Notes: a model not told the origin generated them from the letters alone. Counted from the first letter of the stretch, positions 8,822 through 16,241 are shown. The stretch: 64,000 nt of DNA from Sphingopyxis sp. (GCA_017745175.1 JAGHZY010000002.1:85991-149990), one strand, 5' to 3'. Made by a program: numbers and translations.

Positions 8822-9271
8822 TTACGCCGCCTTGGCATCCTCATACGCCTGCGCTTCCGCCGCAATCAGCATGTCGGCGAGCATCCAATAGGCCTCGCCC
8901 CACGCCGCAAGCACCTCGTCGGTCGCAACTTCGGCGCCCAGCACGTCGCGGATTGCGGGGAGCAGCGCATCGGCGACATAAGGATAATGCTCCGCCTTCA
9001 CGCCCGTATCGACATGGCGCGCAACCATGCGCGACACTGCGGGCCCGAGGTTCTGCAGTTTGTCGATATTCTTCGCATAAGCGAGGATCGCCGCTGCGAG
9101 GCGCTTCGGCTGTTCGCCGCTCGTCTGCGCAGCGCGGTCGAACATCGCCTCGATGTCCCTGTTCTCGAACAAGCGCGCATACATCGCGGTGGTGATCGCA
9201 AGGCCGTGCTTTTCGAGCGCGGGGGCAGTGGCCTTGACGATCGTCATCGCGTGGGCGGAAGCGGTACGCAT
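8822..9271 (-). CDS. Single-domain bacterial globin (flavohaemoglobin-type)
   Basis: A 149-residue globin resembling the haem domain of flavohaemoglobins and Vitreoscilla haemoglobin, but without the reductase domain. Visible landmarks are VKATAPALEKHGLAITTAMY, the distal region MFDRAAQTSGEQPKRLA, and the proximal His region HVDTGVKAEHYPYVADALL. The last helix contains AWGEAYWMLADMLI. AAAGGAT precedes the ATG. It lies just downstream of a group III truncated globin and divergent from an NsrR-like gene, which points to nitric oxide or oxygen handling. A partner reductase is not seen nearby. Confidence 0.93.
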   Translation of the reverse strand: MRTASAHAMTIVKATAPALEKHGLAITTAMYARLFENRDIEAMFDRAAQTSGEQPKRLAAAILAYAKNIDKLQNLGPAVSRMVARHVDTGVKAEHYPYVADALLPAIRDVLGAEVATDEVLAAWGEAYWMLADMLIAAEAQAYEDAKAA

Positions 9272-9303
9272 AAAATATCCTTTGGCTGGGTGGGGGGAGA
9301 GTG

Positions 9304-9702
9304 TCAGTCGGCGCGACGACCGGTGGGGTCGGCAAGGCGGAAAAACAGCGCGAGCTGGAGGCTTTCGGCGATGCTTGCGGCCTTGGCCTGCAAGGCTTTC
9401 GCGGCATCAGGCGCCAGCAGTTCGTTGGTCGTGCCGGCCCAGATCGCGAGCCAGCGGTCGAACATCGCGGGGGTGATCGCCTCGCGGTGCTTCAGATGCC
9501 CGGCGACCGGGCTGCCTTTGTAGCGGCCGGCGGTCAGCATCACCGACGACCAGAAGGCGACGAGCTTTTCGAGATGCTCCGGCCAGTCGTGCACTGCGGC
9601 GTTGAACAGCGGGCCGATGTCGGCGTCGGCGCGCACCCGGGCATAAAAGGCCGGGATCAGGCGCTCGAGTGCGGCTTCATCGATCTGGTCGTCCCGTGTC
9701 AC
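9304..9702 (-). CDS. Group III truncated haemoglobin
   Basis: A small globin of about 132 residues. The group III pattern is visible in LIPAFYARVRADADIGPLF, WPEHLEKLVAFWSSVML and the PVAGHLKHREAIT segment that carries the proximal region. I prefer the GTG at 9702: GGAG lies 6 bases before it. A longer reading from a TTG at 9714 would place that GGAG inside the gene. It is 32 bases upstream of the single-domain globin on the same strand. The promoter region has two NsrR-like palindromes, so expression probably rises under nitrosative stress. Confidence 0.92.
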   Translation of the reverse strand: MTRDDQIDEAALERLIPAFYARVRADADIGPLFNAAVHDWPEHLEKLVAFWSSVMLTAGRYKGSPVAGHLKHREAITPAMFDRWLAIWAGTTNELLAPDAAKALQAKAASIAESLQLALFFRLADPTGRRAD

Positions 9703-9716
9703 GATTCGCTCCAATC

Positions 9717-9733
9717 ATGCATTTGAAGCGCAT
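9717..9733. promoter_or_regulatory. NsrR-like operator, proximal to globin genes
   Basis: ATGCATTTGAAGCGCAT is an 8-1-8 near-palindrome close to the known NsrR consensus (ATGYATTT-n-AAATRCAT). It lies immediately upstream of the truncated globin. Assignment is by motif and context, not by experiment. Confidence 0.6.
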
Positions 9734-9753
9734 GTATAATCGCAATTTGAAAC

Positions 9754-9770
9754 ATGCAACAAAAATACAT
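9754..9770. promoter_or_regulatory. NsrR-like operator, proximal to the regulator gene
   Basis: ATGCAACAAAAATACAT has a perfect right half (AAATACAT) and a weaker left half. Its centre is 37 bases from the first site, and it lies in the AT-rich stretch just before the NsrR-like gene. It may serve autoregulation. Confidence 0.5.
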
Positions 9771-9804
9771 ATTATAGGCCGACCGGAATTTTCGAAGGAC
9801 CAGG

Positions 9805-10242
9805 ATGCGCCTGACGCGCTACACCGACTATGCGATGCGTGTACTCCTCTATGCGGGGGCGCAGCACGAGGCGCGGCTGAGCCCGATCTCCGAAATCTCG
9901 CGCGCCTATGGCATTTCGCAGAATCATCTGATGAAGGTCGTCAACGACCTGGTGAACGCGGGCTATCTCGAAAGCGTGCGCGGGCGGTTCGGCGGGATAA
10001 GGCTGGCGAAGCCCGCGGCCACGATCAATGTCGGCGCGGTCGTGCGCCATACCGAGGAGGGTTTCGACCTCGTCGACTGCGGCAGTTGCATCATCGCGCC
10101 GGCGTGCGGGCTGACCGGCGCGCTCGCCGAGGCGCTCGCCGCCTTCATGAAGGTGCTCGACGGTTACAGCCTCGCCGACCTGCTCGCGAAACGCGCAAAT
10201 TTCGCTGCGCTCTTCGGGCTTGACGAGCCCGTGCGCAGCTGA
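9805..10242 (+). CDS. nsrR: Rrf2-family regulator, NsrR-like nitric oxide sensor
   Basis: A 145-residue Rrf2 regulator. The winged helix spans about residues 1-80, with ISEISRAYGISQNHLMKVVN as recognition helix and GYLESVRGRFGGIRLA as the wing. Three cysteines near residues 92-101 in VDCGSCIIAPACGL would bind an Fe-S cluster. The last two keep the usual 5-residue gap, while the first pair is closer (C-x2-C) than in E. coli NsrR (C-x4-C). The divergent globin genes and the two NsrR-like operators support nitric oxide sensing rather than the IscR role. It probably represses the globins. Confidence 0.85.
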   Translation: MRLTRYTDYAMRVLLYAGAQHEARLSPISEISRAYGISQNHLMKVVNDLVNAGYLESVRGRFGGIRLAKPAATINVGAVVRHTEEGFDLVDCGSCIIAPACGLTGALAEALAAFMKVLDGYSLADLLAKRANFAALFGLDEPVRS

Positions 10243-10246
10243 AAGG

Positions 10247-10948
10247 TCAGCGGCGCGGCCAGCCCTTGTCGCGCGCCTGTCGCTCGGCCGGCGCTCCGAG
10301 CGGATCGCTCGCCATCATCGCGGCCGCGGCGGCGGCGAGTTCGCCCGACGAAGCCTGACGATAGTCGGCGCCCGCCTGTCCCCGCATCGTCCGCTCGAGA
10401 TGCCAGCGTCCGTTGTCGTGACAGCCGATACCGTCCAGCGATGCGCTTTCAAAGCTGCGGCAATAGCGCCCGGCCTTGTCCTCAAAGCTGAGACCGATCC
10501 GCACCGCGGCATCGGATGGCTGGTTCGAGGCGAGCTGCGTGTCGAGTGCCTCGGCAAGCGGACCCGCAGCGATGATCATGCCGTCCGCTTCGGCGATACT
10601 GGCCGCAGGCGTCCATGGTCGCAGCCCCAGTGCGAGCCCGAGCGCGAGCGATGCCGCGATCGCGCCCCAATGGATCGGAGCGAAGCGCGCGCTCTTCGCC
10701 TCGCGGCGCGCGGCGAGGCTGGTGTCGATTGCCGTGTCGGCGGTCAGCAGTGCACGCAGCCGCTCGGGCACGGGTTCCTCGGCGACAGGCGCATAATGCG
10801 CTGTCAGCTGCGTCTTCAGCGCGTGGTGCCGCGCGATCTCGGCCGCGAGCGCGGGATCGTTTGTCGCCTCGCGTTCGATCCGGCGCGCGGTCAGGTCATC
10901 GAGTTCGCCATCGACGAAGGCGGCGACGGTGGCGGGATCGAAACTCAT
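10247..10948 (-). CDS. Membrane anti-sigma factor
   Basis: A 233-residue protein with the layout of a zinc-less anti-sigma factor. The N-terminal cytoplasmic part (residues 1-90) contains the typical VAAFVDGELDDLTARRIE segment. One membrane helix follows near residues 93-110 (HWGAIAASLALGLALGL), then a periplasmic domain of about 120 residues with CRSFES and GIGCHDNGRWHLER, in which a Cys pair could form a disulfide. Its start overlaps the end of the ECF sigma gene by 4 bases. It presumably holds the sigma factor at the membrane and releases it on an envelope signal. Confidence 0.88.
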   Translation of the reverse strand: MSFDPATVAAFVDGELDDLTARRIEREATNDPALAAEIARHHALKTQLTAHYAPVAEEPVPERLRALLTADTAIDTSLAARREAKSARFAPIHWGAIAASLALGLALGLRPWTPAASIAEADGMIIAAGPLAEALDTQLASNQPSDAAVRIGLSFEDKAGRYCRSFESASLDGIGCHDNGRWHLERTMRGQAGADYRQASSGELAAAAAAMMASDPLGAPAERQARDKGWPRR

Positions 10949-11433
10949 GCGGCCTCTCCCAGCAAATGCATCAGCGTTTCGCGACCGCGTGCGAGGCGCG
11001 AGGTGACGGTGCCGATCGGCACCTCCAATATGTCGGCCGCCTCGCGATAGGCATAGCCTTCGACGAGGACCAGCATCACAACTTCGCGCTGCTCGTCGGG
11101 CAGCCGTGCCATCGCGCCGTCGACGTCGCCGCGCAGCGTTCCGGCCTCGACCTCGGCGGCGCCGTCGCCCGCGATCTGCGTCGCCGCTTCGTCGATCGGA
11201 GCATGGACACCGCGCCGGCCTGCGGCGCGGCGCTCGTCGATCCAGAGGTTGCGGGTGATGCGGTACATCCAGCTATCCAGTCTCGTTCCCTGTTGCCATT
11301 GGCTTCGCGACTTCAGCGCGCGTTCGATCGCTGCCTGGCACAGGTCGTCGGCATCGGCGGCATCACGCGCCAGCCCGCGCGCAAAACGGCGCAGACGGGG
11401 CAGCAACTCGACCAGTTCCTCTTCGAAGCGCAT
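10945..11433 (-). CDS. ECF RNA polymerase sigma factor
   Basis: A 162-residue sigma-70 ECF factor with region 2 (DADDLCQAAIERAL, SWMYRITRNLWIDERR) and region 4 (LPDEQREVVMLVLVEGYAYREAADILEVPIGTVTSRLARGR, here described across residues 109-150) joined by a short linker. It is coupled to the anti-sigma gene by an ATGA overlap. The gene starts about 20 bases downstream of a GGAAG-N17-CGTT promoter that is the mirror image of the promoter of the divergent protease gene, so it probably activates its own transcription. Confidence 0.93.
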   Translation of the reverse strand: MRFEEELVELLPRLRRFARGLARDAADADDLCQAAIERALKSRSQWQQGTRLDSWMYRITRNLWIDERRAAGRRGVHAPIDEAATQIAGDGAAEVEAGTLRGDVDGAMARLPDEQREVVMLVLVEGYAYREAADILEVPIGTVTSRLARGRETLMHLLGEAA

Positions 11434-11455
11434 TGTCGCCTTTTCGATTGTTCGA

Positions 11456-11481
11456 GGAAGAAACGTTGGCCTTCTATCGTT
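11456..11481 (+). promoter_or_regulatory. ECF-type promoter for the S8 protease gene
   Basis: GGAAG at 11456-11460, a 17-base spacer and CGTT at 11478-11481 match the general ECF layout GGAAC-N16/17-CGTT. The full motif GGAAGAAA-N12-ATCGTT recurs exactly at 12836. It overlaps head-on with a minus-strand copy inside a perfect 14-base inverted repeat (11452-11465 with 11478-11491). Confidence 0.7.
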
Positions 11482-11487
11482 TCTTCC
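11462..11487 (-). promoter_or_regulatory. ECF-type promoter for the sigma/anti-sigma operon
   Basis: Read on the minus strand, GGAAG (11487-11483), 17 bases and CGTT (11465-11462) form the same promoter layout as the plus-strand copy. The two are related by the 14-base inverted repeat and share the same 40 base pairs. The predicted start of transcription is about 20 bases before the sigma gene. Confidence 0.68.
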
Positions 11488-11534
11488 TCGACCTGATAAA
11501 TTTTTTCGGGAACCGGCGGCTGCGCCGGGTCCTT

Positions 11535-12815
11535 ATGGGATTTGCGATGCGATTCTGGACGACCTCTCTGGCAATATTCTGCCTCCTGCCCGGCGGGACC
11601 GGCGGACATGTCGCGGCGCAGGTCGCGCTGCCGCCCGTCGCGCTCCCCGACCCGGGCCGCATCCTGCCGCCGCTGCCCGAGGTCGATGCCGGGCGGCTGA
11701 CCGGGCTTGGCGACCAGCTGGCGCAGGTCCGGCTCGACCGGATCACCGGACTCGTCCGCGCAAATCGTGACAGCATCGAACTCGACGAGCGCGGCGAAGC
11801 GGCCGTGCGCGGCGTGCTTGTCGCGAGCGGCGTCGACGCGGCGATGATTGCGCGCGCGGGCGAGGCGGGCTTCGCGCTGATCGACCGCGAACGGATCGAG
11901 GGGCTCGATCTCGATATCGCGCGCTTTCGCGTGCCCGACGGGCGCAGTCTTGGGCGCGCGCGCAGGCAGCTTGCCAGGCTCCTGCCCGAAGCCGGGGTGG
12001 ACGCCGACAATCTCTATTTCGCGAGCGGCCCGGGCGGCGCGCTGCCGGGCGGCGCGCTCGCCGCGGCGACAGGAAGCGGCAAGGCAAGCCTCGGCCTGAT
12101 CGACGGCGGCGTTGCGGCGCATCCGTCGGTCGCCGGGCGCGTCGAGCAGCGCGGCTTTGCGAAAGGCGCGCCGTCGGCGAGCCGCCACGGCACCGCGGTC
12201 GCTTCGCTGTTGATCGGTGACGGCGGAGTCACGGGCGCGGCGCCCGGCCAGCGCCTGCTGGCAGCCGATGTTTATGGCACCGACCCGGCCGGGGGCAATG
12301 CCAGCGCGATCGCACGCGCGCTTGGCTGGCTTGCGCAGAGCGGCGTTGCGGTGACGACGATCAGCCTTGTCGGCCCCGATAACAGGCTGCTGTCCACGGC
12401 GGTCAGCAGGGCGCAGGCGCGCGGCATGCTGATCGTCGCGGCGGTTGGCAACGACGGTCCCGCCGCGCCGCCGTCCTTTCCGGCATCCTGCAAGGGCGTG
12501 CTCGCCGTGACCGGGGTCGACCGGAAGGGACGCGCGCTGCCCGAGGCCGGACGCGCGCTGCACGTCGACTTCGCCGCGCCTGGCGAAGCGGTTCTGGCGG
12601 CGACCGGTACCGCAAGTACCGACCGGCTTCGCGGCACGTCGTTCGCCGCGCCGCTCGTCGCCGGACGGCTCGCGCTTCGCTATCCGGCGCCGTCGGTCGA
12701 TCGTATCGGCCCGGCGGTGACCGCGCTCGTCCTCGAAGCGCGCGACCTCGGCAAGAAGGGCCGCGACAAGGTCTATGGTCACGGGCTGATCTGCGGCAGC
12801 TGCGGCGGCCGATAA
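11535..12815 (+). CDS. Subtilisin-like (S8 family) serine protease, exported
   Basis: A 426-residue S8 protease. After a signal peptide (MRFWTTSLAIFCLLP, ending near AAQ) comes a propeptide-like region of about 130 residues, then the catalytic domain. The triad can be seen: Asp in LGLIDGGVAAHP, His in SRHGTAVASLL, Ser in LRGTSFAAPLVAG; the oxyanion Asn is in VAAVGNDGPAAPP. The gene may start at 11535 or at the in-frame ATG at 11547; the signal peptide fits both. It is divergent from the ECF sigma gene and shares its palindromic promoter. It probably acts in the periplasm or at the cell surface. Confidence 0.92.
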   Translation: MGFAMRFWTTSLAIFCLLPGGTGGHVAAQVALPPVALPDPGRILPPLPEVDAGRLTGLGDQLAQVRLDRITGLVRANRDSIELDERGEAAVRGVLVASGVDAAMIARAGEAGFALIDRERIEGLDLDIARFRVPDGRSLGRARRQLARLLPEAGVDADNLYFASGPGGALPGGALAAATGSGKASLGLIDGGVAAHPSVAGRVEQRGFAKGAPSASRHGTAVASLLIGDGGVTGAAPGQRLLAADVYGTDPAGGNASAIARALGWLAQSGVAVTTISLVGPDNRLLSTAVSRAQARGMLIVAAVGNDGPAAPPSFPASCKGVLAVTGVDRKGRALPEAGRALHVDFAAPGEAVLAATGTASTDRLRGTSFAAPLVAGRLALRYPAPSVDRIGPAVTALVLEARDLGKKGRDKVYGHGLICGSCGGR

Positions 12816-12835
12816 GCCGCTCCCCGGAATTTTTC

Positions 12836-12861
12836 GGAAGAAAATCGAAACCGCCATCGTT
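12836..12861 (+). promoter_or_regulatory. ECF-type promoter for the Gly/Ala-rich protein gene
   Basis: GGAAG (12836-12840), 17 bases, CGTT (12858-12861). The longer form GGAAGAAA-N12-ATCGTT is the same as the promoter before the protease gene, while the spacer bases differ, which argues for selection on the boxes. The start codon lies about 40 bases past the expected transcription start. Confidence 0.7.
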
Positions 12862-12908
12862 CTCTCCACAGGCCCACCCCCTCCGGGCCCAAATGCAGGA
12901 GCAGGACA

Positions 12909-13754
12909 ATGGCAAAGCATATTTTCATCCCGGCCCTCGCGCTCGCGGCGTCAGCCATGGCGCTTTCGGCGCCGGCCTCGGCGCAACTGCTTGGTGGCAG
13001 CGGTGGGCTCGGCGGCAATCTGGGCGGTACCTTGAGCGGAACGCTCGGCAATCCGACCGGCCCCATCGGCGGCACGCTGGGCGGCGCAGGCGACCTTACC
13101 GGATCGGGCCGCGGCGACGCGCATGTCGACCGCCGTTCGGGCCGCGTGCAGGGCAAGGGCAATGCCGATGCAAACGCCAAGGGCTCGGCGAACGGCAGCG
13201 GTAATCTGCTCGGCAACGCCATCGGCGGCGATGCCGGCGGTTCGGACAGCGCCTCGGGCGGCGGCAGTCTCGACGCGCAGGCGGTCGGCACCGATTTCGT
13301 CGGCCAGACCGCGCACGGCGCCGTTGGCACGGCGAGGGGTACGGCTTCGACCGCCACCGGCACTGCGCGCGGTGCGGTCGGGACTGCCCGCGACCGGGCG
13401 GGCTCCACGCTGTCGAACGTCTCGGGCAGCGCCAGCGGTGCCGGCTCGGTCGCGGGCAGCTTCCAGGGCGGCCTTGGCCAGCTCGCGGCGGCGGGCAGCG
13501 GCGCGGCGTCGGGTGCAGGTATGTTCGCGGTCGAACCGGGCATGGCGGTCACCGACGCGCGCGGCAAGGTGATCGGCTATGTCCAGGAACTGCGCCAGAC
13601 CGGCCGCGGCGTCGTTCAGGCGGTGACGGTCGAGGTCGGCGATCGTGTCGCGACGCTTCCCGCCGCCAGCTTTGCGGGATCGGGCGATGTGCTTGTCACC
13701 GGCATGACCAGGGGGCAGCTCAGGAAGACGGCCGAGCAGCAGGAAGCCGAATAA
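12909..13754 (+). CDS. Secreted Gly/Ala-rich protein with PRC-barrel-like C-terminus
   Basis: A 281-residue protein with a signal peptide (FIPALALAASAMALSAPASAQ). Residues about 27-205 are low-complexity Gly, Ala, Ser and Thr, with irregular repeats such as GGTLSGTLGN and GTARGAVGTAR. The C-terminal part (about 205-275, GMAVTDARGKVIGYVQELRQ) resembles a PRC-barrel or similar small beta domain. It follows the protease by 93 bases and has its own ECF-type promoter, so both belong to the same sigma regulon. It may be a cell-envelope structural protein or a substrate of the protease; this is inference. A terminator follows. Confidence 0.85.
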   Translation: MAKHIFIPALALAASAMALSAPASAQLLGGSGGLGGNLGGTLSGTLGNPTGPIGGTLGGAGDLTGSGRGDAHVDRRSGRVQGKGNADANAKGSANGSGNLLGNAIGGDAGGSDSASGGGSLDAQAVGTDFVGQTAHGAVGTARGTASTATGTARGAVGTARDRAGSTLSNVSGSASGAGSVAGSFQGGLGQLAAAGSGAASGAGMFAVEPGMAVTDARGKVIGYVQELRQTGRGVVQAVTVEVGDRVATLPAASFAGSGDVLVTGMTRGQLRKTAEQQEAE

Positions 13755-13784
13755 AAATGGGGTGGTCGCTGCGGCGACCATGGC

Positions 13785-13820
13785 TGGGCGGGCCGCATTT
13801 GCGGCCCGTCCCTTTTGTTT
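13785..13820 (+). terminator. Rho-independent terminator after the Gly/Ala-rich gene
   Basis: GGGCGGGCCGC, a short ATTT loop and GCGGCCCGTCC form an 11-base stem with one mismatch, followed by CTTTTGTTTG. Confidence 0.88.
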
Positions 13821-14091
13821 GTTGCAAAAGCTTCCGGGGGGCGGGGCCTTTCGGCCGCTCCGCCCCCCGTCTGCTTCTTCGGGGGTAAGTGGGGTTTTCC
13901 CGGGTGGGGGCAGGGGGCATCAGGGACCAGACCGATGCCCCCCACCGCTCCATTTGAGCGGAACACTCGGGAACATCCTGAATCATACAATTGCCGTGCC
14001 AATTTCGGGGCTTCGCGGATTTCGGGGCGAGACGCTGGTTAGCGATTCCTTACCGCGCTCCGGGCTTGTCAAAAATCCCGACACTCTTGCC

Positions 14092-14119
14092 GTTCAGCTT
14101 CGTTCAGCCAGCGTTCAGC
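14092..14119 (+). repeat. Three phased GTTCAGC direct repeats
   Basis: GTTCAGC occurs at 14092-14098, 14102-14108 and 14113-14119, i.e. with periods of 10 and 11 bases. Repeats spaced by one DNA turn on one face are typical of OmpR/PhoB-type response regulator sites. They lie just upstream of the BlaI operator. Confidence 0.6.
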
Positions 14120-14124
14120 CCATT

Positions 14125-14140
14125 GACTACATTTGTAGTC
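14125..14140. promoter_or_regulatory. BlaI/MecI-type operator
   Basis: GACTACATTTGTAGTC is a perfect 16-base palindrome with the TACA-n2-TGTA core known for BlaI/MecI/CopY repressors. It is 36 bases before the start of the BlaI-type gene, as expected for autorepression. Confidence 0.8.
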
Positions 14141-14175
14141 GCATCAGGTCGATGCCGCCAATGGGAGGGGTCCGC

Positions 14176-14544
14176 ATGGCAGAACGAGCAAGCGAGTCCG
14201 AGATGCAGGTGCTGTCGGCGCTGTGGGAAGAAGCCCCGCAGACCGCCGCCGAGCTGACCTCGCGCATCGGCAAGGTCAATGGCTGGACGCAGGCGACGGT
14301 GAAGACGTTGCTGGCGCGTCTGGTCCAGAAGGGCGCGGTAACGGCCGAGGCCGACGGTCGCCGTTATCTCTATAGTCCCGCGATCGAACGCGCCGACGCT
14401 GTCGGCGAGGAATCGCAGCGCTTCGTCGATCGCCTTTTCGGCGGTCGCGTCAGCCCGCTGATTGCGCATCTCGCCGACCGTGAGGCGATCAGCGACACCG
14501 ACATCGCCGAGATCGAGGCGCTCCTCAAGAAGCTCAAGTCGTGA
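14176..14544 (+). CDS. BlaI/MecI/CopY-family transcriptional repressor
   Basis: A 122-residue penicillinase-repressor-family protein. The winged helix covers residues 1-75: EMQVLSALWEEAPQTAAELT, then WTQATVKTLLARLVQKGAV as recognition helix and GRRYLYSP as the wing. The C-terminal dimer helices include FVDRLFGGRVSPLIAHL. GGGAGGGG before the ATG at 14176 decides the start. It overlaps the BlaR1-type gene by 4 bases, and a perfect TACA/TGTA operator lies upstream. It is probably released from DNA after cleavage by the partner peptidase. Confidence 0.94.
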   Translation: MAERASESEMQVLSALWEEAPQTAAELTSRIGKVNGWTQATVKTLLARLVQKGAVTAEADGRRYLYSPAIERADAVGEESQRFVDRLFGGRVSPLIAHLADREAISDTDIAEIEALLKKLKS

Positions 14545-16241
14545 GCGCCGCAGTGCTGCTCCAGGCTTGGGCTGATACGCTCGTCACGACGGGCCTTCTC
14601 GTCCTTCTGGTCCTGATCGTCCGCAAGCCCTTTGCACGGCATTTCGGCCCCCGGCTCACCTATGCGTTGTGGGCAGTGCCCGCGCTGCGGCTGATCCTCC
14701 CGCCCCTGCCGTTCGCCGACCCGGTCATTGTGGTGCCCGAGCCTGCGGTCCCGATGGTGGTGGAAGCGCCGGTCGGCGTGTCCGTCGCAGCGCCCGCGCC
14801 GGTTGCTGCGCCGCTCTGGTCGCTCGCCGATCTCGTTCCGGTCCTCTTTGCCCTGTGGGCGGCGGGAATGGCCGCGGTGCTGATCACCGCGATGGTGTCG
14901 CACGCACGTTTCCGGCGCGAGGTGCTGGGCGGGGCGGTCGAGCTCGAGCCGATCGGTAATATCCGGCTGGTGATGTCCGATGCCGTTGACGGTCCCGTCG
15001 CGTTCGGGCTGTGGCAGCGCCATGTCGCCGTGCCGCACGATTTCTTCGCGCGCTATGTCGCCGAAGAGCGCGCGCTGGCGATCGATCACGAACTGTCGCA
15101 CCACCGCCACGGCGATCTGTGGGCGAACAGCGCCGCGCTCGTGCTGCTGGCCGTCCAATGGTTCAATCCCTTCGCCTGGCGCGCGATCCGCGCCTTTCGT
15201 TTCGATCAGGAAGCCGCGTGCGACGCGCGTGTGCTGACGATGGCCGACTGCGGCGAACGCGGCGAGCGGACCGCGCGCTACGCCACCGCGATCGTCAAGG
15301 CGGCGGTCGGTCCGCGCCTGTCGCTCGCGGCGCCGATGGCGGTCAACGATAATCTGCAGGAGAGGCTCACGATGTTGATGAGGCAGGATATTTCGAGGAA
15401 GCGGGGATTTGTCGGCCGGTTGCTCGTTGGCGGAGCGACGCTGGCAGTGCTCGCGACGACCGCGACGCTTGTTCCGGCACGGATCGTGGTGGCGAAGGCG
15501 CAGACGGCTGACATTCCCGCGCCGCCGGCACCCCCCGAAGCGCCACTTCCGCCCGAGGCGCCCGAGCCTCCCGAGGCGCTGGACGCGCCCGGCGTGATGG
15601 TTTTCACCGAACACAGCGACAATAGCGTGAGCGAAGACGGCAAGAAGAAACGCGAAGTGCACCGGATCGTCATCCACCGTGATGGCACGGGAGAAAACGG
15701 GAGTGAGGGCAAGGCGCCCGTGGCGATGCTCGCACCCGTCGACGGCAAGGAAAAGGTCCGTCGCTTCGAAATTCGCACGCCCGGCAGCTTGTCGCGCGAC
15801 GATGTGCTTGCGACGCTGAAGGAACAGGGCGTCACTGGCAAACAGGCCGAGGCGATCGCTGATAAACTCGAGGCGAAACGCAAGGAACGCATCCGGACGG
15901 TGATGGCGCCGATGACTCCGATGCCGCCGCTTCCGCCGACGCCGTTCCGCGTCTGGACGATGGACGGCAAGGCAATGGTCGCCGGCAAGTGCGGCGAAGG
16001 CAGGAAGGCTGCGCCGATCGTCAATCGCGACGAAAGCGCCGGCAACAAGCGCAGCCACGTCATGATGTTCGCGTGTAGCGACACGGCCGAAGCCAAGGCG
16101 GCCCGCCTGTCTGCGCTGAGGAAAGCGCGCGAGGCATTTGTCGAGGGGCAGCGCGCGCGCAGCCTGTCGGACGAGATGCGCGCCAAGGTTGCGGCCGACC
16201 TCGACAAGGCGATCGCGGAAATCGAGAAATCGGGCAACTGA
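14541..16241 (+). CDS. BlaR1/M56-family membrane metallopeptidase
   Basis: A 566-residue protein starting with GTG inside the repressor stop (GTGA). N-terminal membrane helices (about 1-60 and 95-120) flank and precede the M56 zinc site HELSHHRHGD near residue 182, with the third ligand region FRFDQEAACDARVL. One further membrane helix (about 290-310) leads to a C-terminal periplasmic part rich in Pro and Glu. This part has no penicillin-binding serine motif (no SxxK/SxN seen), so it is probably not a beta-lactam sensor of the classic BlaR1 kind. It likely cleaves the BlaI-type repressor on an unknown envelope signal. Confidence 0.9.
   Translation: MSAAVLLQAWADTLVTTGLLVLLVLIVRKPFARHFGPRLTYALWAVPALRLILPPLPFADPVIVVPEPAVPMVVEAPVGVSVAAPAPVAAPLWSLADLVPVLFALWAAGMAAVLITAMVSHARFRREVLGGAVELEPIGNIRLVMSDAVDGPVAFGLWQRHVAVPHDFFARYVAEERALAIDHELSHHRHGDLWANSAALVLLAVQWFNPFAWRAIRAFRFDQEAACDARVLTMADCGERGERTARYATAIVKAAVGPRLSLAAPMAVNDNLQERLTMLMRQDISRKRGFVGRLLVGGATLAVLATTATLVPARIVVAKAQTADIPAPPAPPEAPLPPEAPEPPEALDAPGVMVFTEHSDNSVSEDGKKKREVHRIVIHRDGTGENGSEGKAPVAMLAPVDGKEKVRRFEIRTPGSLSRDDVLATLKEQGVTGKQAEAIADKLEAKRKERIRTVMAPMTPMPPLPPTPFRVWTMDGKAMVAGKCGEGRKAAPIVNRDESAGNKRSHVMMFACSDTAEAKAARLSALRKAREAFVEGQRARSLSDEMRAKVAADLDKAIAEIEKSGN

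Larger units (their letters stand above)
13755..14175. other. Intergenic region with terminator, phased repeats and BlaI operator
   Basis: About 420 bases without a credible gene. It holds the terminator of the Gly/Ala-rich gene, a G/C-homopolymer-rich stretch (13836-13925), three GTTCAGC direct repeats and a TACA/TGTA palindrome just before the BlaI-type gene. Short open frames here lack ribosome sites and family features. Confidence 0.7.
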
